Below are positions 37,685 to 46,559 of a stretch of DNA of 50,669 nucleotides, one piece after another. This DNA is from Lentzea aerocolonigenes (lineage in GTDB: Bacteria; Actinomycetota; Actinomycetes; Mycobacteriales; Pseudonocardiaceae): positions 1 to 50,669 of the forward strand of contig NZ_JYJG01000139.1 of the NCBI RefSeq assembly GCF_000955955.1, in the 5' to 3' direction. The number at the start of each line of letters is the position of its first letter. The first letter of the stretch is position 1. The translations under genes were made by a program, and so were the position numbers. The notes under the pieces are model-generated. The model worked only from the letters and a program-made list of their open reading frames with translations, was not told the DNA's origin and ran no database searches.

Positions 37685-39211
37685 GTGAGTAGCGGAGTTA
37701 GCGCCGCCCTGGTCCCCGGTGGCGTCATCGGCAACGGCCGGTACCGGCTGCTCGCGAAGTCCGGCGCCGACGACAGGTCCCGCGCGGAACTGTGGCGCGC
37801 CAGGGACGGTCAGCTCAACCGGGACGTGGCGCTGACGGTGCTGCTGGGCGATCTGGCGGACAACGACGCCGCCGCCCGTGCCCGCCGGACGGTCGAACGC
37901 GCGATGCACGCGGCCTCGTTCACGCACCCCGGCGTCTCCAGGGTCATCGACGTCCTGACGCCCGGCACCGGAATCCGGCCGGACGAGGGCATCCTCGGCA
38001 TGGTCATCGCCGAGTGGACCCAGGGCACGGACCTGATGGACCTGATCGCGGAGGGCCCGCTGCCCGCCGGCGCCGCGACCCGCCTGCTCGAACCGCTGGG
38101 CGCCGCCATCGAGGGCGCGCACCACGCCGGTCTCGTGCTGGGCGCCGACCACCCGCAGCGCATCCGGGTCACCTCGGACGGCCGGCTGCGCCTCGCGTTC
38201 CCCGGTCCTCGGCCGGACGCGATCGCGCGCGACGACGTCAAGGGCCTGGGCGCGATCCTGTACCTGCTGCTCACCGGCCGGTGGGCGCTGCCGGGCGGCC
38301 CCAGCAGCGTGCCCGTCGCGCCGACCGGGCCGGACGGCTCCGTGGTGGCGCCGAACGCGTTGCACCCGTACCTGCCGCACGAGCTGTCGTCCGTCGCGGT
38401 GCGGTCGCTGGAGGACACGTCGGTCGGCGGCATCCGCACGTCCGCCGCGATCCTGCAGGTCCTCGACCAGATCGCGGCCGAGGAAGCCGAGACCTCGCTC
38501 ATCTCGCCCGTGTCGTCGTCCCGCTCTCGTGATGACGATGACGACGCCGTGGTGTGGACGACGCAGCGGCCGAGGCAGGACAAGCAGCAGAAGAAGAAGC
38601 TGTGGATCAGCGTCGGCGTGCTCGCGCTGGCCACGCTGACCGTGATCGTGTGGCTGAGCGTGCAGATCGTCGGGTTCTTCAGCGACGAGCCCTCGCGCGG
38701 CGGCGGCCCGACCGTGGTGATCAACCAGCCTGGTTCGAACGGGCAGAGCGCACCCGCGGCCTCGCCCGCGGGACCTGTGCAGCCGGGCCGGATCGGCGTC
38801 TACGACGTGACGAACCAGCCGGACAACGCGAACCAGGCGAGCCGCGCGGTCGACAACAACGCGAGCACGTTCTGGCGCACCGACAACTACTTCCAGCCGT
38901 TCCCGACCCTGAAGCCGGGCATCGGCCTGATGGCGTCGTTCGCGGAGCCGGTGCGGCTGGCGTCGATCACGATCACCTCGCCCAGCAAGGGCACTCGCGT
39001 CGAGATCCGGGTGGCGTCCGCGCTGGACGCGCCGCTCGAGGAGACCAAGAGGATCGGCGTCGCGGAGCTGTCGGACGGCCAGACGCAGATCCAGCTCAAC
39101 GAGCACGAACCGACCGGTCACGTGCTGATCTGGATCACGCAGCTGACCAACTCGGGCGGCGGCAAGAACCAGTCGGAAATCCGCGAGATCCTCTACACCC
39201 GCGCCCAGTAA
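37685..39211 (+). CDS. Pseudokinase with membrane anchor and discoidin-like domain
   Basis: A 508-residue protein equal to the C-terminal half of mycobacterial MviN. The N-terminal 270 or so residues have a protein-kinase fold with broken catalysis: the VAIK Lys is Thr (VALTVLL), and no HRD or DFG motif is recognisable. A juxtamembrane basic stretch, one membrane helix (about 317-337) and an extracytoplasmic F5/8-type C domain (about 370-508, with NASTFWRTDNY) follow. In mycobacteria the phosphorylated pseudokinase recruits FhaA to restrain MurJ. The GTG at 37685 is preferred over 37679 because of the -10 spacing. Confidence 0.88.
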   Translation: MSSGVSAALVPGGVIGNGRYRLLAKSGADDRSRAELWRARDGQLNRDVALTVLLGDLADNDAAARARRTVERAMHAASFTHPGVSRVIDVLTPGTGIRPDEGILGMVIAEWTQGTDLMDLIAEGPLPAGAATRLLEPLGAAIEGAHHAGLVLGADHPQRIRVTSDGRLRLAFPGPRPDAIARDDVKGLGAILYLLLTGRWALPGGPSSVPVAPTGPDGSVVAPNALHPYLPHELSSVAVRSLEDTSVGGIRTSAAILQVLDQIAAEEAETSLISPVSSSRSRDDDDDAVVWTTQRPRQDKQQKKKLWISVGVLALATLTVIVWLSVQIVGFFSDEPSRGGGPTVVINQPGSNGQSAPAASPAGPVQPGRIGVYDVTNQPDNANQASRAVDNNASTFWRTDNYFQPFPTLKPGIGLMASFAEPVRLASITITSPSKGTRVEIRVASALDAPLEETKRIGVAELSDGQTQIQLNEHEPTGHVLIWITQLTNSGGGKNQSEIREILYTRAQ

Positions 39212-39254
39212 CCGCACGCGTGGTCCCGACCGGATGATCTGTGATCAGCCTCGC

Positions 39255-39260
39255 TAAAGT
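39255..39260 (+). promoter_or_regulatory. -10 box of a leaderless promoter for sigM
   Basis: TAAAGT lies 7 bases before GTG 39268 and inside the longer alternative reading frame, so it supports the later start. Confidence 0.5.
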
Positions 39261-39267
39261 GCTTGCC

Positions 39268-39885
39268 GTGACCGCCGCAGCCAGCTCGGACGCCGATCTC
39301 ATCTCGGCCCACGCCGCAGGTGACCCGTACGCGTTCTCGGAGCTGGTCAAACGGCACCGCGACCGGATGTGGGCGGTGGCGTTGCGCACGCTGCGCGACC
39401 CAGAGGAAGCCGCGGACGCGCTGCAGGAGGCGTTCATCTCGGCCTTCCGCGCCGCCTCGTCGTTCCGCGCGGAGTCACAGGTCACCACCTGGCTTCACCG
39501 GATCGTGGTCAACGCGTGCCTCGACCGGATGAGACGACGACAAACAAGACCGACAGTGCCCCTGCCCGAGGCCGGTCCCGGCGAGCCCGTCGCGCCCCGT
39601 GACGCGATGAGCGACCGCGAGACCAGCCTCATGGTGCAGGCAGCGCTGATGGAGCTGCCGGAGGAGCAGCGGGCGCCCATCGTGCTCGTGGACGTCGAGG
39701 GGTACTCGGTCGCCGAAACGGCGCAGCTCCTGGGCATCGCGGAAGGCACGGTCAAGAGCAGGTGTGCGCGGGGTCGCGCCAAGCTCGCCAAAGTTCTCGG
39801 GCACCTCAGGAACCGAATCGCAGATGCGAACGTCCCAGCTGACGGTGTGAATGTGCAAGAGCAACGTCAGTGGGAGGGCCGATGA
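39268..39885 (+). CDS. sigM: ECF RNA polymerase sigma factor SigM
   Basis: A 205-residue ECF factor, counterpart of Rv3911. Region 2 is at about 12-80 (FSELVKRHRDRMWAVALRTL, EAADALQEAFI) and region 4 at about 130-185 (LPEEQRAPIVLVDVEGYSV, GIAEGTVKSRCARGR). The GTG at 39268 is chosen from the -10 spacing; GTG 39241 is the alternative. The stop overlaps the anti-sigma start (ATGA). Confidence 0.9.
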   Translation: MTAAASSDADLISAHAAGDPYAFSELVKRHRDRMWAVALRTLRDPEEAADALQEAFISAFRAASSFRAESQVTTWLHRIVVNACLDRMRRRQTRPTVPLPEAGPGEPVAPRDAMSDRETSLMVQAALMELPEEQRAPIVLVDVEGYSVAETAQLLGIAEGTVKSRCARGRAKLAKVLGHLRNRIADANVPADGVNVQEQRQWEGR

Positions 39886-40619
39886 CCGGCATGGAGCGCG
39901 TGCCGATGGGTCCGCCGTGGTCGGTAGACCTCATCGCGGATCTGCACGCGGGCGTGCTGCCCCCTGAGGTCGCCGCACAGCTGCGCCCGAGGGTCGAGGC
40001 GGACCCTGACGCCAGGGAGATCCTGCAGGCGCTGGACGCCACGCTGGAGGACCTGCAGGCGTTGCCGCCGATCCCCATGCCCGACCACGTGGCGGCACGG
40101 ATCGACGCGGCGCTGGCCGCGGAGGCTCGTCCCGGCATCGCACCGGTCGTGTCGCTCAACGACGCCCGCAAACGCCGCAACCGCAGGCTCGGCCTCGGTG
40201 GGGCGGGCGTGCTGGTCGCGGCCGCCGCGGCGTTCGGCATCGTGCTTGCCGTTTCCCCTGGCGGGCAGCAGCCCTCGAACCAGGCCAAGCCCGCTCCGAC
40301 GACCTCGTCCCAGAACGCCGCCCCGCCGCTCGCGCTGAAGAGCGACCAGCTCGGCTCCGCGGTCGGTGACGTGCTCAAAGCCCAGAACTTCGGCCCGCTG
40401 GAGACCCCGGACCGCCTGGCCGGCTGCCTCAAGGGCGGCGGCATCACCAGTTCCGGCAACCCGCTCGGCATCAGCCCGATCACGCTGGACGGCAAGGACG
40501 CCGTGATGGCGATCCTGCCCGCCGGTCTGGGCCAGTACCGCCTGGTCGTGCTGGATCCGAAGACCTGCGGACCGGACAAGCCGGAAGGCGTTCTCGCGAA
40601 CACGACGATCGGCCGCTAG
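39882..40619 (+). CDS. Anti-sigma-M-type membrane protein
   Basis: A 245-residue protein, positional counterpart of Rv3912, the anti-SigM factor. The cytoplasmic N-terminal 100 residues contain an anti-sigma-like helical region (IADLHAGVLPPEVAAQL), followed by a membrane helix at about 104-124 and an extracytoplasmic domain. It lacks the HxxxCxxC zinc motif. Coupling with sigM by ATGA supports the sequestration role. Release would come from proteolysis or signal binding outside. Confidence 0.8.
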   Translation: MTGMERVPMGPPWSVDLIADLHAGVLPPEVAAQLRPRVEADPDAREILQALDATLEDLQALPPIPMPDHVAARIDAALAAEARPGIAPVVSLNDARKRRNRRLGLGGAGVLVAAAAAFGIVLAVSPGGQQPSNQAKPAPTTSSQNAAPPLALKSDQLGSAVGDVLKAQNFGPLETPDRLAGCLKGGGITSSGNPLGISPITLDGKDAVMAILPAGLGQYRLVVLDPKTCGPDKPEGVLANTTIGR

Positions 40620-40636
40620 GTAGTCGTTCAAGTCAC

Positions 40637-40662
40637 GGAATTAGCTGCACCTACGATCCGTT
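40637..40662 (+). promoter_or_regulatory. SigR/SigH-type promoter of trxBA
   Basis: GGAAT (40637-40641), 18 bases, GTT (40660-40662): this matches the GGGAAT-N18-GTT consensus of the thiol-oxidative-stress sigma factors that drive trxBA in Streptomyces and mycobacteria. The trxB start lies 38 bases further on. Confidence 0.7.
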
Positions 40663-40700
40663 GAGCCAGTCAGACGACGAGATCGAGGAGTTGCAGAGCC

Positions 40701-41681
40701 GTGAGCGTGCGCAACGTGATCATCATTGGATCGGGACCGGCGGGCTACACCGCGGCGGTCTACGCGGCACGCGCGCAGCTGGAGCCCCTGGTCTTCGAGG
40801 GTTCGCAGTACGGCGGCGCCCTCATGACGACGACCGAGGTGGAGAACTACCCCGGCTTCCGCGACGGCATCATGGGCCCCGAGCTCATGGAGCAGATGCG
40901 CGAGCAGGCGCAGCGCTTCGGCGCCGAACTGCGTGCCGAGGACGTCGAGTCGGTCGAGCTGACCGGTGAGATCAAGAAGGTCGTCGCGAACGGCGTCGAG
41001 TACGAGGCCAAGGCCGTCATCCTCGCGATGGGTGCCGCGGCCCGCTACCTGAACATCCCCGGCGAGCAGGAGCTGCTCGGCCGCGGTGTGTCGGCCTGTG
41101 CGACGTGCGACGGCTTCTTCTTCCGCGACCACGACATCGCGGTCGTCGGTGGCGGTGACACGGCGATGGAGGAGGCGACGTTCCTCACCCGCTTCGCCAA
41201 GTCGGTCACGGTCATCCACCGCCGTGAGGAGTTCCGCGCCTCCAAGGTCATGCTCGAGCGCGCCCGCGCCAACGAGAAGATCAAGTGGCAGCTGAACACG
41301 CAGGTCACCGACGTGCTGGGTGACGGCACCGTGTCCTCGATCAAGATCAAGGACACGCAGACCGGCGCCGAGTCCGAACTGCCCGTCACCGGCTTCTTCC
41401 TGGCGATCGGCCACGACCCGCGCTCGGCGCTGGTCAAGGGCCAGGTCGACCTGGACGCGGAGGGTTACGTCCTGACGAAGGACAAGTCCTCGTACACGAA
41501 CTTGGACGGCGTGTTCGCGGCCGGCGACCTCGTCGACCACGAATACCGCCAGGCCATCACCGCCGCCGGCTCCGGTTGCAGCGCCGCGATCGACGCGGAA
41601 CGGTGGCTCGCCGAGCACGGCGAAGAGCACGCCGAGATCGCCGCCGAGGCTGTCGGCGGCGGCTACGGCAAGAGCATCTGA
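40701..41681 (+). CDS. trxB: Thioredoxin reductase
   Basis: FAD/NADPH enzyme that reduces thioredoxin, 326 residues. The FAD-binding [10 protein letters not shown] is at 11-20, the redox-active CATCDG at 133-138 and the NADPH site [10 protein letters not shown] after it. The GTG follows GAGGAG by ten bases. It is followed by trxA after 28 bases, a conserved pair. Confidence 0.95.
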   Translation: MSVRNVIIIGSGPAGYTAAVYAARAQLEPLVFEGSQYGGALMTTTEVENYPGFRDGIMGPELMEQMREQAQRFGAELRAEDVESVELTGEIKKVVANGVEYEAKAVILAMGAAARYLNIPGEQELLGRGVSACATCDGFFFRDHDIAVVGGGDTAMEEATFLTRFAKSVTVIHRREEFRASKVMLERARANEKIKWQLNTQVTDVLGDGTVSSIKIKDTQTGAESELPVTGFFLAIGHDPRSALVKGQVDLDAEGYVLTKDKSSYTNLDGVFAAGDLVDHEYRQAITAAGSGCSAAIDAERWLAEHGEEHAEIAAEAVGGGYGKSI

Positions 41682-41709
41682 AATTTCTTCACGTTTTTAG
41701 GGAGAGAAC

Positions 41710-42039
41710 ATGGCAGGCGCCACCGTCACGGTGACCGACAAGTCGTTCGCGGACGACGTGCTGACCAGCGAGAAGCCCGTGCTGGTCGACTTCTGGGCGA
41801 CCTGGTGCGGCCCGTGCAAGATGGTTGCGCCGGTGCTGGAGGAGATCGCCGCCGAGCACGGCGAGAAGCTCACCATCGCCAAGGTCGACATCGACGCGAA
41901 CCCGGCGATCGCCCGCGACTACCAGATCATGTCCGTGCCGACGCTGATCCTGTTCCAGGGCGGCCGTCCGGTGAAGCAGATCGTCGGCGCGAAGCCCAAG
42001 GCCGCGCTGCTCAACGACCTGCAGGACGTTCTTGCGTGA
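41710..42039 (+). CDS. trxA: Thioredoxin
   Basis: A 109-residue thioredoxin with the active site WCGPCK (Cys33 and Cys36) and the conserved cis-Pro (MSVPTL). It delivers electrons from TrxB to cytosolic targets. The ATG follows AGGGAGA. A very strong hairpin ends the unit. Confidence 0.95.
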   Translation: MAGATVTVTDKSFADDVLTSEKPVLVDFWATWCGPCKMVAPVLEEIAAEHGEKLTIAKVDIDANPAIARDYQIMSVPTLILFQGGRPVKQIVGAKPKAALLNDLQDVLA

Positions 42040-42080
42040 CCTAGAAAGTTGTAACGGCTAACAAGTCGAGTGCAACGCGC

Positions 42081-42123
42081 AACGTGACCCGCCCGTCTAT
42101 CGATAAGACGGGCGGGTCACGTT
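42081..42123 (+). terminator. 18-bp perfect hairpin after trxA
   Basis: AACGTGACCCGCCCGTCT pairs exactly with AGACGGGCGGGTCACGTT around a 7-base loop (ATCGATA). CGTTTCG follows. This is the end of the trxBA transcript. The rest of the 217-base gap (42124-42256) holds only the upstream region of cwlM, in which I see no firm promoter. Confidence 0.75.
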
Positions 42124-42256
42124 CGTTTCGTACCGGGACGTGATCTCGGAACGACTGTGAGTAGCCCTGCATCGATCACTCTGCGGAGCAGGGCACAATG
42201 AGGACTTCCCAACTGACGCGCCGACCAAGTTCGGCGCCCTAGTCGAGCGAGGGTGC

Positions 42257-43396
42257 ATGCAGCTGCTCCGCCGCGGGGACGTCGGAAGTGATGTTGCCGA
42301 GATCCGGTCGACCCTGACCAGGCTCGGAATGCTTCCGCCGGCCGACCCCCAGGCGCCGCCGGTGTTCGACCAGCAGGTCGAGCACGCCGTGCGCGCGTTT
42401 CAACAGCAGCGGGGGCTGATCATCGACGGCATCGTCGGCCCGGCGACCTACCGCGCGTTGCGCGACGCGACGTTCTCACTCGGCGACCGCCCGCTGGCGT
42501 ACCTGATGTCGCAGCCGACGACCGGCGACGACGTGCTGATGTTGCAGGAACGCCTGCTGGAGCTGGGCTACGACGCGGGCCGTGCGAACGGCGTGTTCGG
42601 CCAGCAGACCGAGCAGGCGCTGAAGAACTTCCAGCGCGACTACGGCCTGATCGTGGACGGCATGTGCGGTCCCGACACCGTGCGCGCGTTGCGCCAGCTG
42701 CAGCCGAAGGTCCGCGGTGGCCGTCCGGTGCTGCTGCGCGAGCAGGAGCGGGTCCGCAGCGCGGGGTCGCGCCTGTCCGGCAAGCGGATCGTCATCGACC
42801 CAGGCCACGGCGGGCAGGACCGCGGTGTGGTCGTCGACGGCGTGTCCGAGGCCGACCTGATGCTGGACCTGGCCAGGCGGCTCGAGGGCAAGATGGCCGC
42901 CACCGGCATGGAGGCGCTGCTCACGCGCGGTCCGGCGAACTGCCCGGACGAGGCGGAGCGCGCCCGGTTCGCGAACGAGGCCGGCGCCGACCTGATCCTG
43001 TCGCTGCACGCCGACGGCAACTCCTCGCCACACGCGCAGGGCGTGGCCACGTTCCACTACGGCACGGGCAACGGCACGTCGTCGACCGTGGGTGAGGCGC
43101 TCGCCGGGTTCATCCAGCGCGAGGTCGCCGCCCGCACGTCGATGCGGAACTGCGGCTCGCACCCGAAGACGTGGGACCTGCTGCGGCTCACCCGCTGCAC
43201 GGCCGTCCGCGTCGAGGTGGGCTACCTGACGAATGCCGAGGACCGCGCGCGGCTGGCCACGCCTGGTTTCCGCGACATCGTGGCCGAGGGCATCCTCGTC
43301 GCCGTGAAGCGCCTCTACCTGCTGGGCAAGGACGACCAGCCGACGGGCACGTTCACGTTCAACGACCTGCTGCGCTACGAGATGTCGAAGAGCTGA
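42257..43396 (+). CDS. cwlM: CwlM-type amidase-fold regulator of peptidoglycan synthesis
   Basis: A 379-residue protein with two peptidoglycan-binding_1 repeats (about 5-70 and 88-150) and an Amidase_3 domain (about 175-355). The zinc ligand set looks intact: His184 (DPGHGG), Glu198, His251 (LHAD) and the catalytic Glu320 (VRVEVGYLTN). It has no signal peptide, as in mycobacterial CwlM, which acts in the cytoplasm: phosphorylated by PknB it stimulates MurA. The C-terminal QPTGTFTF segment resembles the phosphorylated Thr region there. Position after trxA is conserved with Rv3915. Confidence 0.9.
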   Translation: MQLLRRGDVGSDVAEIRSTLTRLGMLPPADPQAPPVFDQQVEHAVRAFQQQRGLIIDGIVGPATYRALRDATFSLGDRPLAYLMSQPTTGDDVLMLQERLLELGYDAGRANGVFGQQTEQALKNFQRDYGLIVDGMCGPDTVRALRQLQPKVRGGRPVLLREQERVRSAGSRLSGKRIVIDPGHGGQDRGVVVDGVSEADLMLDLARRLEGKMAATGMEALLTRGPANCPDEAERARFANEAGADLILSLHADGNSSPHAQGVATFHYGTGNGTSSTVGEALAGFIQREVAARTSMRNCGSHPKTWDLLRLTRCTAVRVEVGYLTNAEDRARLATPGFRDIVAEGILVAVKRLYLLGKDDQPTGTFTFNDLLRYEMSKS

Positions 43397-43407
43397 CCCG
43401 TTCCACG

Positions 43408-43439
43408 AAAAAGGCCCCCTCTCGCGAGGGGGCCTTTTT
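43408..43439. terminator. Bidirectional terminator between cwlM and the GNAT gene
   Basis: AAAAAGGCCCCCTC-TCGC-GAGGGGGCCTTTTT is a perfect 14-bp arm hairpin with an A-run on one side and a T-run on the other, serving both convergent genes. Confidence 0.9.
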
Positions 43440-43444
43440 GCTGC

Positions 43445-44077
43445 TCAGACGGGGCGGAAGCTCGGTTCCGCGGTCGAGACGGTGACGCTGTTGAGGAGGC
43501 GTTCGAGGGCGGCCTCGACGTCTTCCTTCCACGTGATGGAGCTGCGGAGTTCCATGCGCAACCGGGGCCAGCGCGGGTGCGGCCGCACGGTCTTGAAGCC
43601 GACGCTCGTGAGGAAGTCGGCGGGTGTGACGCAACTCGGCTCTTCGTCGTCCGGCCGCATGTCGCCGAACGCCTCGATGGCCTTCACGCCACGACGCGTC
43701 AGATCCTTCGCCACGGCCTGCACGAGCACTCGCGCGAGTCCTCCCCCTCGGAACTCGGGAAGAACGTCCAGCGACGTCATGAGGACCGCGTCCGGGCTCA
43801 CCGGGGACGTGGGGAAGGCGGCACTGCGCGGAACGGCGGCGGGCGGTGCGTAGAACACCGAACCAGCGGGAATCCCGTCGCAGTAGATGAGGCGGCCGCA
43901 CGACCCCCATTCGAGCAGGACGCTGGAGACCCAGGCTTCCTTCTCGAACTCGGTGTCGCCGTACTCCTCGGCCTGTTCTCGCAGGTGAGGCGCCAGTTCC
44001 CAGAACACGCACGTCCTGCTGTGCTTGGAGAGATGCTCCAGGTTGTCCAGCGTGACGCCCACAACGCGTCGCGACAC
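43445..44077 (-). CDS. GNAT-like acetyltransferase family protein
   Basis: A 210-residue protein, positional counterpart of Rv3916c. It opens with a conserved KHSRTCVFWEL stretch, and the acetyl-CoA-binding loop may be EFRGGGLARVLVQA. The GTG at 44077 is chosen because GGAGG lies five bases upstream. The substrate is unknown. Adjacent to the divergent aminotransferase. Confidence 0.8.
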   Translation of the reverse strand: MSRRVVGVTLDNLEHLSKHSRTCVFWELAPHLREQAEEYGDTEFEKEAWVSSVLLEWGSCGRLIYCDGIPAGSVFYAPPAAVPRSAAFPTSPVSPDAVLMTSLDVLPEFRGGGLARVLVQAVAKDLTRRGVKAIEAFGDMRPDDEEPSCVTPADFLTSVGFKTVRPHPRWPRLRMELRSSITWKEDVEAALERLLNSVTVSTAEPSFRPV

Positions 44078-44211
44078 CCCGACCTCCACCCCTAAACACG
44101 CACAGTAGACCCGTACGAGGGTAGGCGAATGTGACGGAACCGGGAAGGTACGTGCCCTGAACGGGACGACGGTTACACTCGCTCGGGACATTTCCCATAC
44201 AGGAGTCCCAC

Positions 44212-45528
44212 ATGACTGTGCCCGGACAGCCCGCCAAGCAGGGCCCCAGAAGCCTCGACCCCCACCTCCGCCGCTACGCAGCGCGCACGGCAGGGATGAC
44301 GGCATCGGAGATCCGGGCACTTTTCGCAGTCGCGTCCCGTCCTGAGGTCGTATCGCTGGCCGGCGGCATGCCGCACCTGGCCGCGCTGCCCCTGGAGTCG
44401 TTGTCCGCGGAGATCGGTCAGCTCGTCGCCACCGAGGGCCTGGTGGCGTTGCAGTACGGCTCGGCGCACGGTGTTCCGCTGCTGCGCGAGCAGATCTGCG
44501 ACGTGATGGCGATGGAAGGCATCAACGGGCACCCGGACGACGTGGTGGTGACCGTCGGCTCGCAGATGGGCCTCGACATGGTCACCCGGATCTTCTGCGA
44601 CCCCGGTGACGTGGTGATCGCGGAGGGGCCTTCATACGTCGGCGCTCTCGGGTCGTTCACGGCGTACCAGGCGCATGTCGTCCACGTGGCGATGGACGCT
44701 GACGGGCTCGTGCCGTCGTTGCTGCGAGAGGCTCTCGAGGCTTGTAAACGCGCTGGTCAGCGGGTCAAGTTCCTCTACACGATCCCGAATTTCCACAACC
44801 CGGCCGGCGTGACGCTGGCGGTGTCGCGGCGCGCCGAGATCCTGGAGATCTGTCGTTCGTACGGCGTTCTGGTCGTCGAGGACAACCCGTACGGCCTGCT
44901 GGGGTTCGACGGTCAGACGTACCCGGCTCTGCGGTCGATGGACCCGGACAACGTCGTGTACCTCGGGTCGTTCTCGAAGACGTTCGCGGCCGGACTGCGG
45001 GTCGGCTGGGTGCTGGCACCGCACGCGGTGCGCGAGAAGCTGGTGCTGGCGGCCGAGTCCGCCACTCTGTGCCCGCCGACGCTGAACCAGATGATCGTCT
45101 CGCGGTACCTCTCGACGCAGGACTGGAAAGGTCAGATCAAGACCTACCGAGAGGCGTACCGGGAACGCCGGGACGCGGCGGTGTCGGCGCTCGAGCAGCA
45201 CATGCCGCAAGGTTCCACGTGGAACATTCCGAACGGCGGCTTCTACGTCTGGGTGACGGTGCCGGAGGGCATCGACACGAAGGCGATGCTGCCCCGCGCC
45301 GTGACCGCCCGTGTGGCGTACGCGTCGGGCACCGGTTTCTACGCGGACGGCTTCGGTTCCCGCCAGCTGCGGATCTCGTACTGCTACCCGACGCCGGAGC
45401 GCATCCGGGAGGGCGTCCGCCGCCTGGCGAACGTCATCGAGGAAGAGATGCAGCTGCACGCGACGTTCGGGGCGACGCCGGGCCGTCAGCTGTCCGGTCC
45501 GCAGACCCCGTCGCCCGACACCGCCTGA
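44212..45528 (+). CDS. PLP-dependent aminotransferase (class I/II)
   Basis: A 438-residue aminotransferase of the 2-aminoadipate/MocR-catalytic-domain type, without a DNA-binding domain. The PLP-lysine motif is GSFSKTFAAGLRVGW (Lys256), and NFHNPAGV and DNPYGLL mark the cofactor pocket. A good ribosome site AGGAG precedes the ATG, and a -10-like TACACT lies at 44173. The substrate cannot be read from sequence; it is next to ddl, so a link with D-amino-acid or cell-wall supply is possible. A parS-like palindrome lies inside it. Confidence 0.85.
   Translation: MTVPGQPAKQGPRSLDPHLRRYAARTAGMTASEIRALFAVASRPEVVSLAGGMPHLAALPLESLSAEIGQLVATEGLVALQYGSAHGVPLLREQICDVMAMEGINGHPDDVVVTVGSQMGLDMVTRIFCDPGDVVIAEGPSYVGALGSFTAYQAHVVHVAMDADGLVPSLLREALEACKRAGQRVKFLYTIPNFHNPAGVTLAVSRRAEILEICRSYGVLVVEDNPYGLLGFDGQTYPALRSMDPDNVVYLGSFSKTFAAGLRVGWVLAPHAVREKLVLAAESATLCPPTLNQMIVSRYLSTQDWKGQIKTYREAYRERRDAAVSALEQHMPQGSTWNIPNGGFYVWVTVPEGIDTKAMLPRAVTARVAYASGTGFYADGFGSRQLRISYCYPTPERIREGVRRLANVIEEEMQLHATFGATPGRQLSGPQTPSPDTA
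45212..45225. other. Weak parS-like palindrome inside the aminotransferase gene
   Basis: GTTCCACGTGGAAC is a perfect palindrome that differs from parS at two symmetric positions. It encodes part of GSTWNIPN. A functional ParB site here is uncertain. Confidence 0.3.
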
Positions 45529-45544
45529 TCCTTGGAGTTTTGCT

Positions 45545-46489
45545 GTGGCTGACCGCATGGTCGCTGTGCTGTCCGGTGGGCTCTCCCACGAACGCGAGGT
45601 CTCGCTCCGCTCCGGCCGCCGGTTGTCGGCTGCCCTGCGGTCGGTGGGCGTGACAGTGGAGGAGTGGGACGCCGACTCGACGTTGCTGACGCGTCTCCGG
45701 TCCTCCCGCCCGGACGCCGTCGTCGTCGCTCTGCACGGCGGCGAGGGTGAGAACGGGTCGGTGCAGGCGATCCTCGAGATGCTCGGGGTGCCGTACGTCG
45801 GGACCGACTCGCGGGCGTGCCGTCGTGCGTGGGACAAGCCGACCGCGAAGGCCGAACTGGCTCGCGCCGGACTGATGACGCCGGAGTGGGTCGTCCTGCC
45901 GCACGCGACGTTCCGGGAGCTGGGCGCACAGCCCGTGCTGGACGCGATGGTCTCGACTTTGGGGCTGCCGTTGATGCTCAAGCCGGACCAGGGCGGGTCG
46001 GCGCTCGGGGCTCAGGTCGTGCGTGACGCCGCCGAGCTGCCGGCCGCGATGGTCGGGTGCCTGGCGTACGGCGACACCGTGCTGGCCGAGCAGTTCATCT
46101 CCGGGGTGGAGGTGGCGGTGACCGTGGTGGACGGACCTGATGGCCCTTACTCCCTGCCCGCGGTCGAGATCGTCGCGGAGACCGGGGTGTACGACTACAC
46201 CGCTCGGTACACGGCGGGGCTGACGGACTTCCACGCGCCGGCTCGGCTGGACGCTGTCGCCGCCAAGGCGGTCGGGGAGCTCGCGGTGGCGGCGCACCGG
46301 TTGCTCGGGCTGCGGGACGTGTCGCGGACCGACGCCGTGGTGGCTGAGGACGGCACAGTCTACTTCCTCGAAGTGAACGTGTCTCCGGGACTCACCGAGA
46401 CGTCGCTTCTGCCGATGGCGGTCGAGGCGGCGGGGCAGTCGTTGGGCGAGATCTACGCCGGCCTGATCGAGCGCGCCGTCGCTCGTTGA
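45545..46489 (+). CDS. ddl: D-alanine--D-alanine ligase
   Basis: ATP-grasp ligase joining two D-Ala for the peptidoglycan stem peptide, 314 residues. The substrate-side HGGEGENGSVQ and the metal-binding EVNVSPGLTETSLLP signatures are present. The GTG start follows GGAG by seven bases; the longer upstream frame overlaps the aminotransferase. It is 16 bases after that gene, so the two are probably co-transcribed. Confidence 0.93.
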   Translation: MADRMVAVLSGGLSHEREVSLRSGRRLSAALRSVGVTVEEWDADSTLLTRLRSSRPDAVVVALHGGEGENGSVQAILEMLGVPYVGTDSRACRRAWDKPTAKAELARAGLMTPEWVVLPHATFRELGAQPVLDAMVSTLGLPLMLKPDQGGSALGAQVVRDAAELPAAMVGCLAYGDTVLAEQFISGVEVAVTVVDGPDGPYSLPAVEIVAETGVYDYTARYTAGLTDFHAPARLDAVAAKAVGELAVAAHRLLGLRDVSRTDAVVAEDGTVYFLEVNVSPGLTETSLLPMAVEAAGQSLGEIYAGLIERAVAR

Positions 46490-46500
46490 GCGTGACCAAA

Positions 46501-46517
46501 CAGTGAGCCGCTCACTG
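46501..46517. repeat. 17-bp palindrome between ddl and the secreted-protein gene
   Basis: CAGTGAG-CCG-CTCACTG has perfect 7-base arms. It lies 11 bases after ddl. Nearby ACTCTGGG occurs twice (about 46519-46526 and 46545-46552). It could be an operator or a short terminator; no T-run follows. Confidence 0.4.
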
Positions 46518-46559
46518 CACTCTGGGTTGAGTCCGAATGATTTGACTCTGGGGGAGTGC

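Noticed and set aside
45212..45225. GTTCCACGTGGAAC as a firm parS site
   Set aside because: It has two symmetric mismatches and lies in a conserved coding segment, so it is kept only as a weak candidate.
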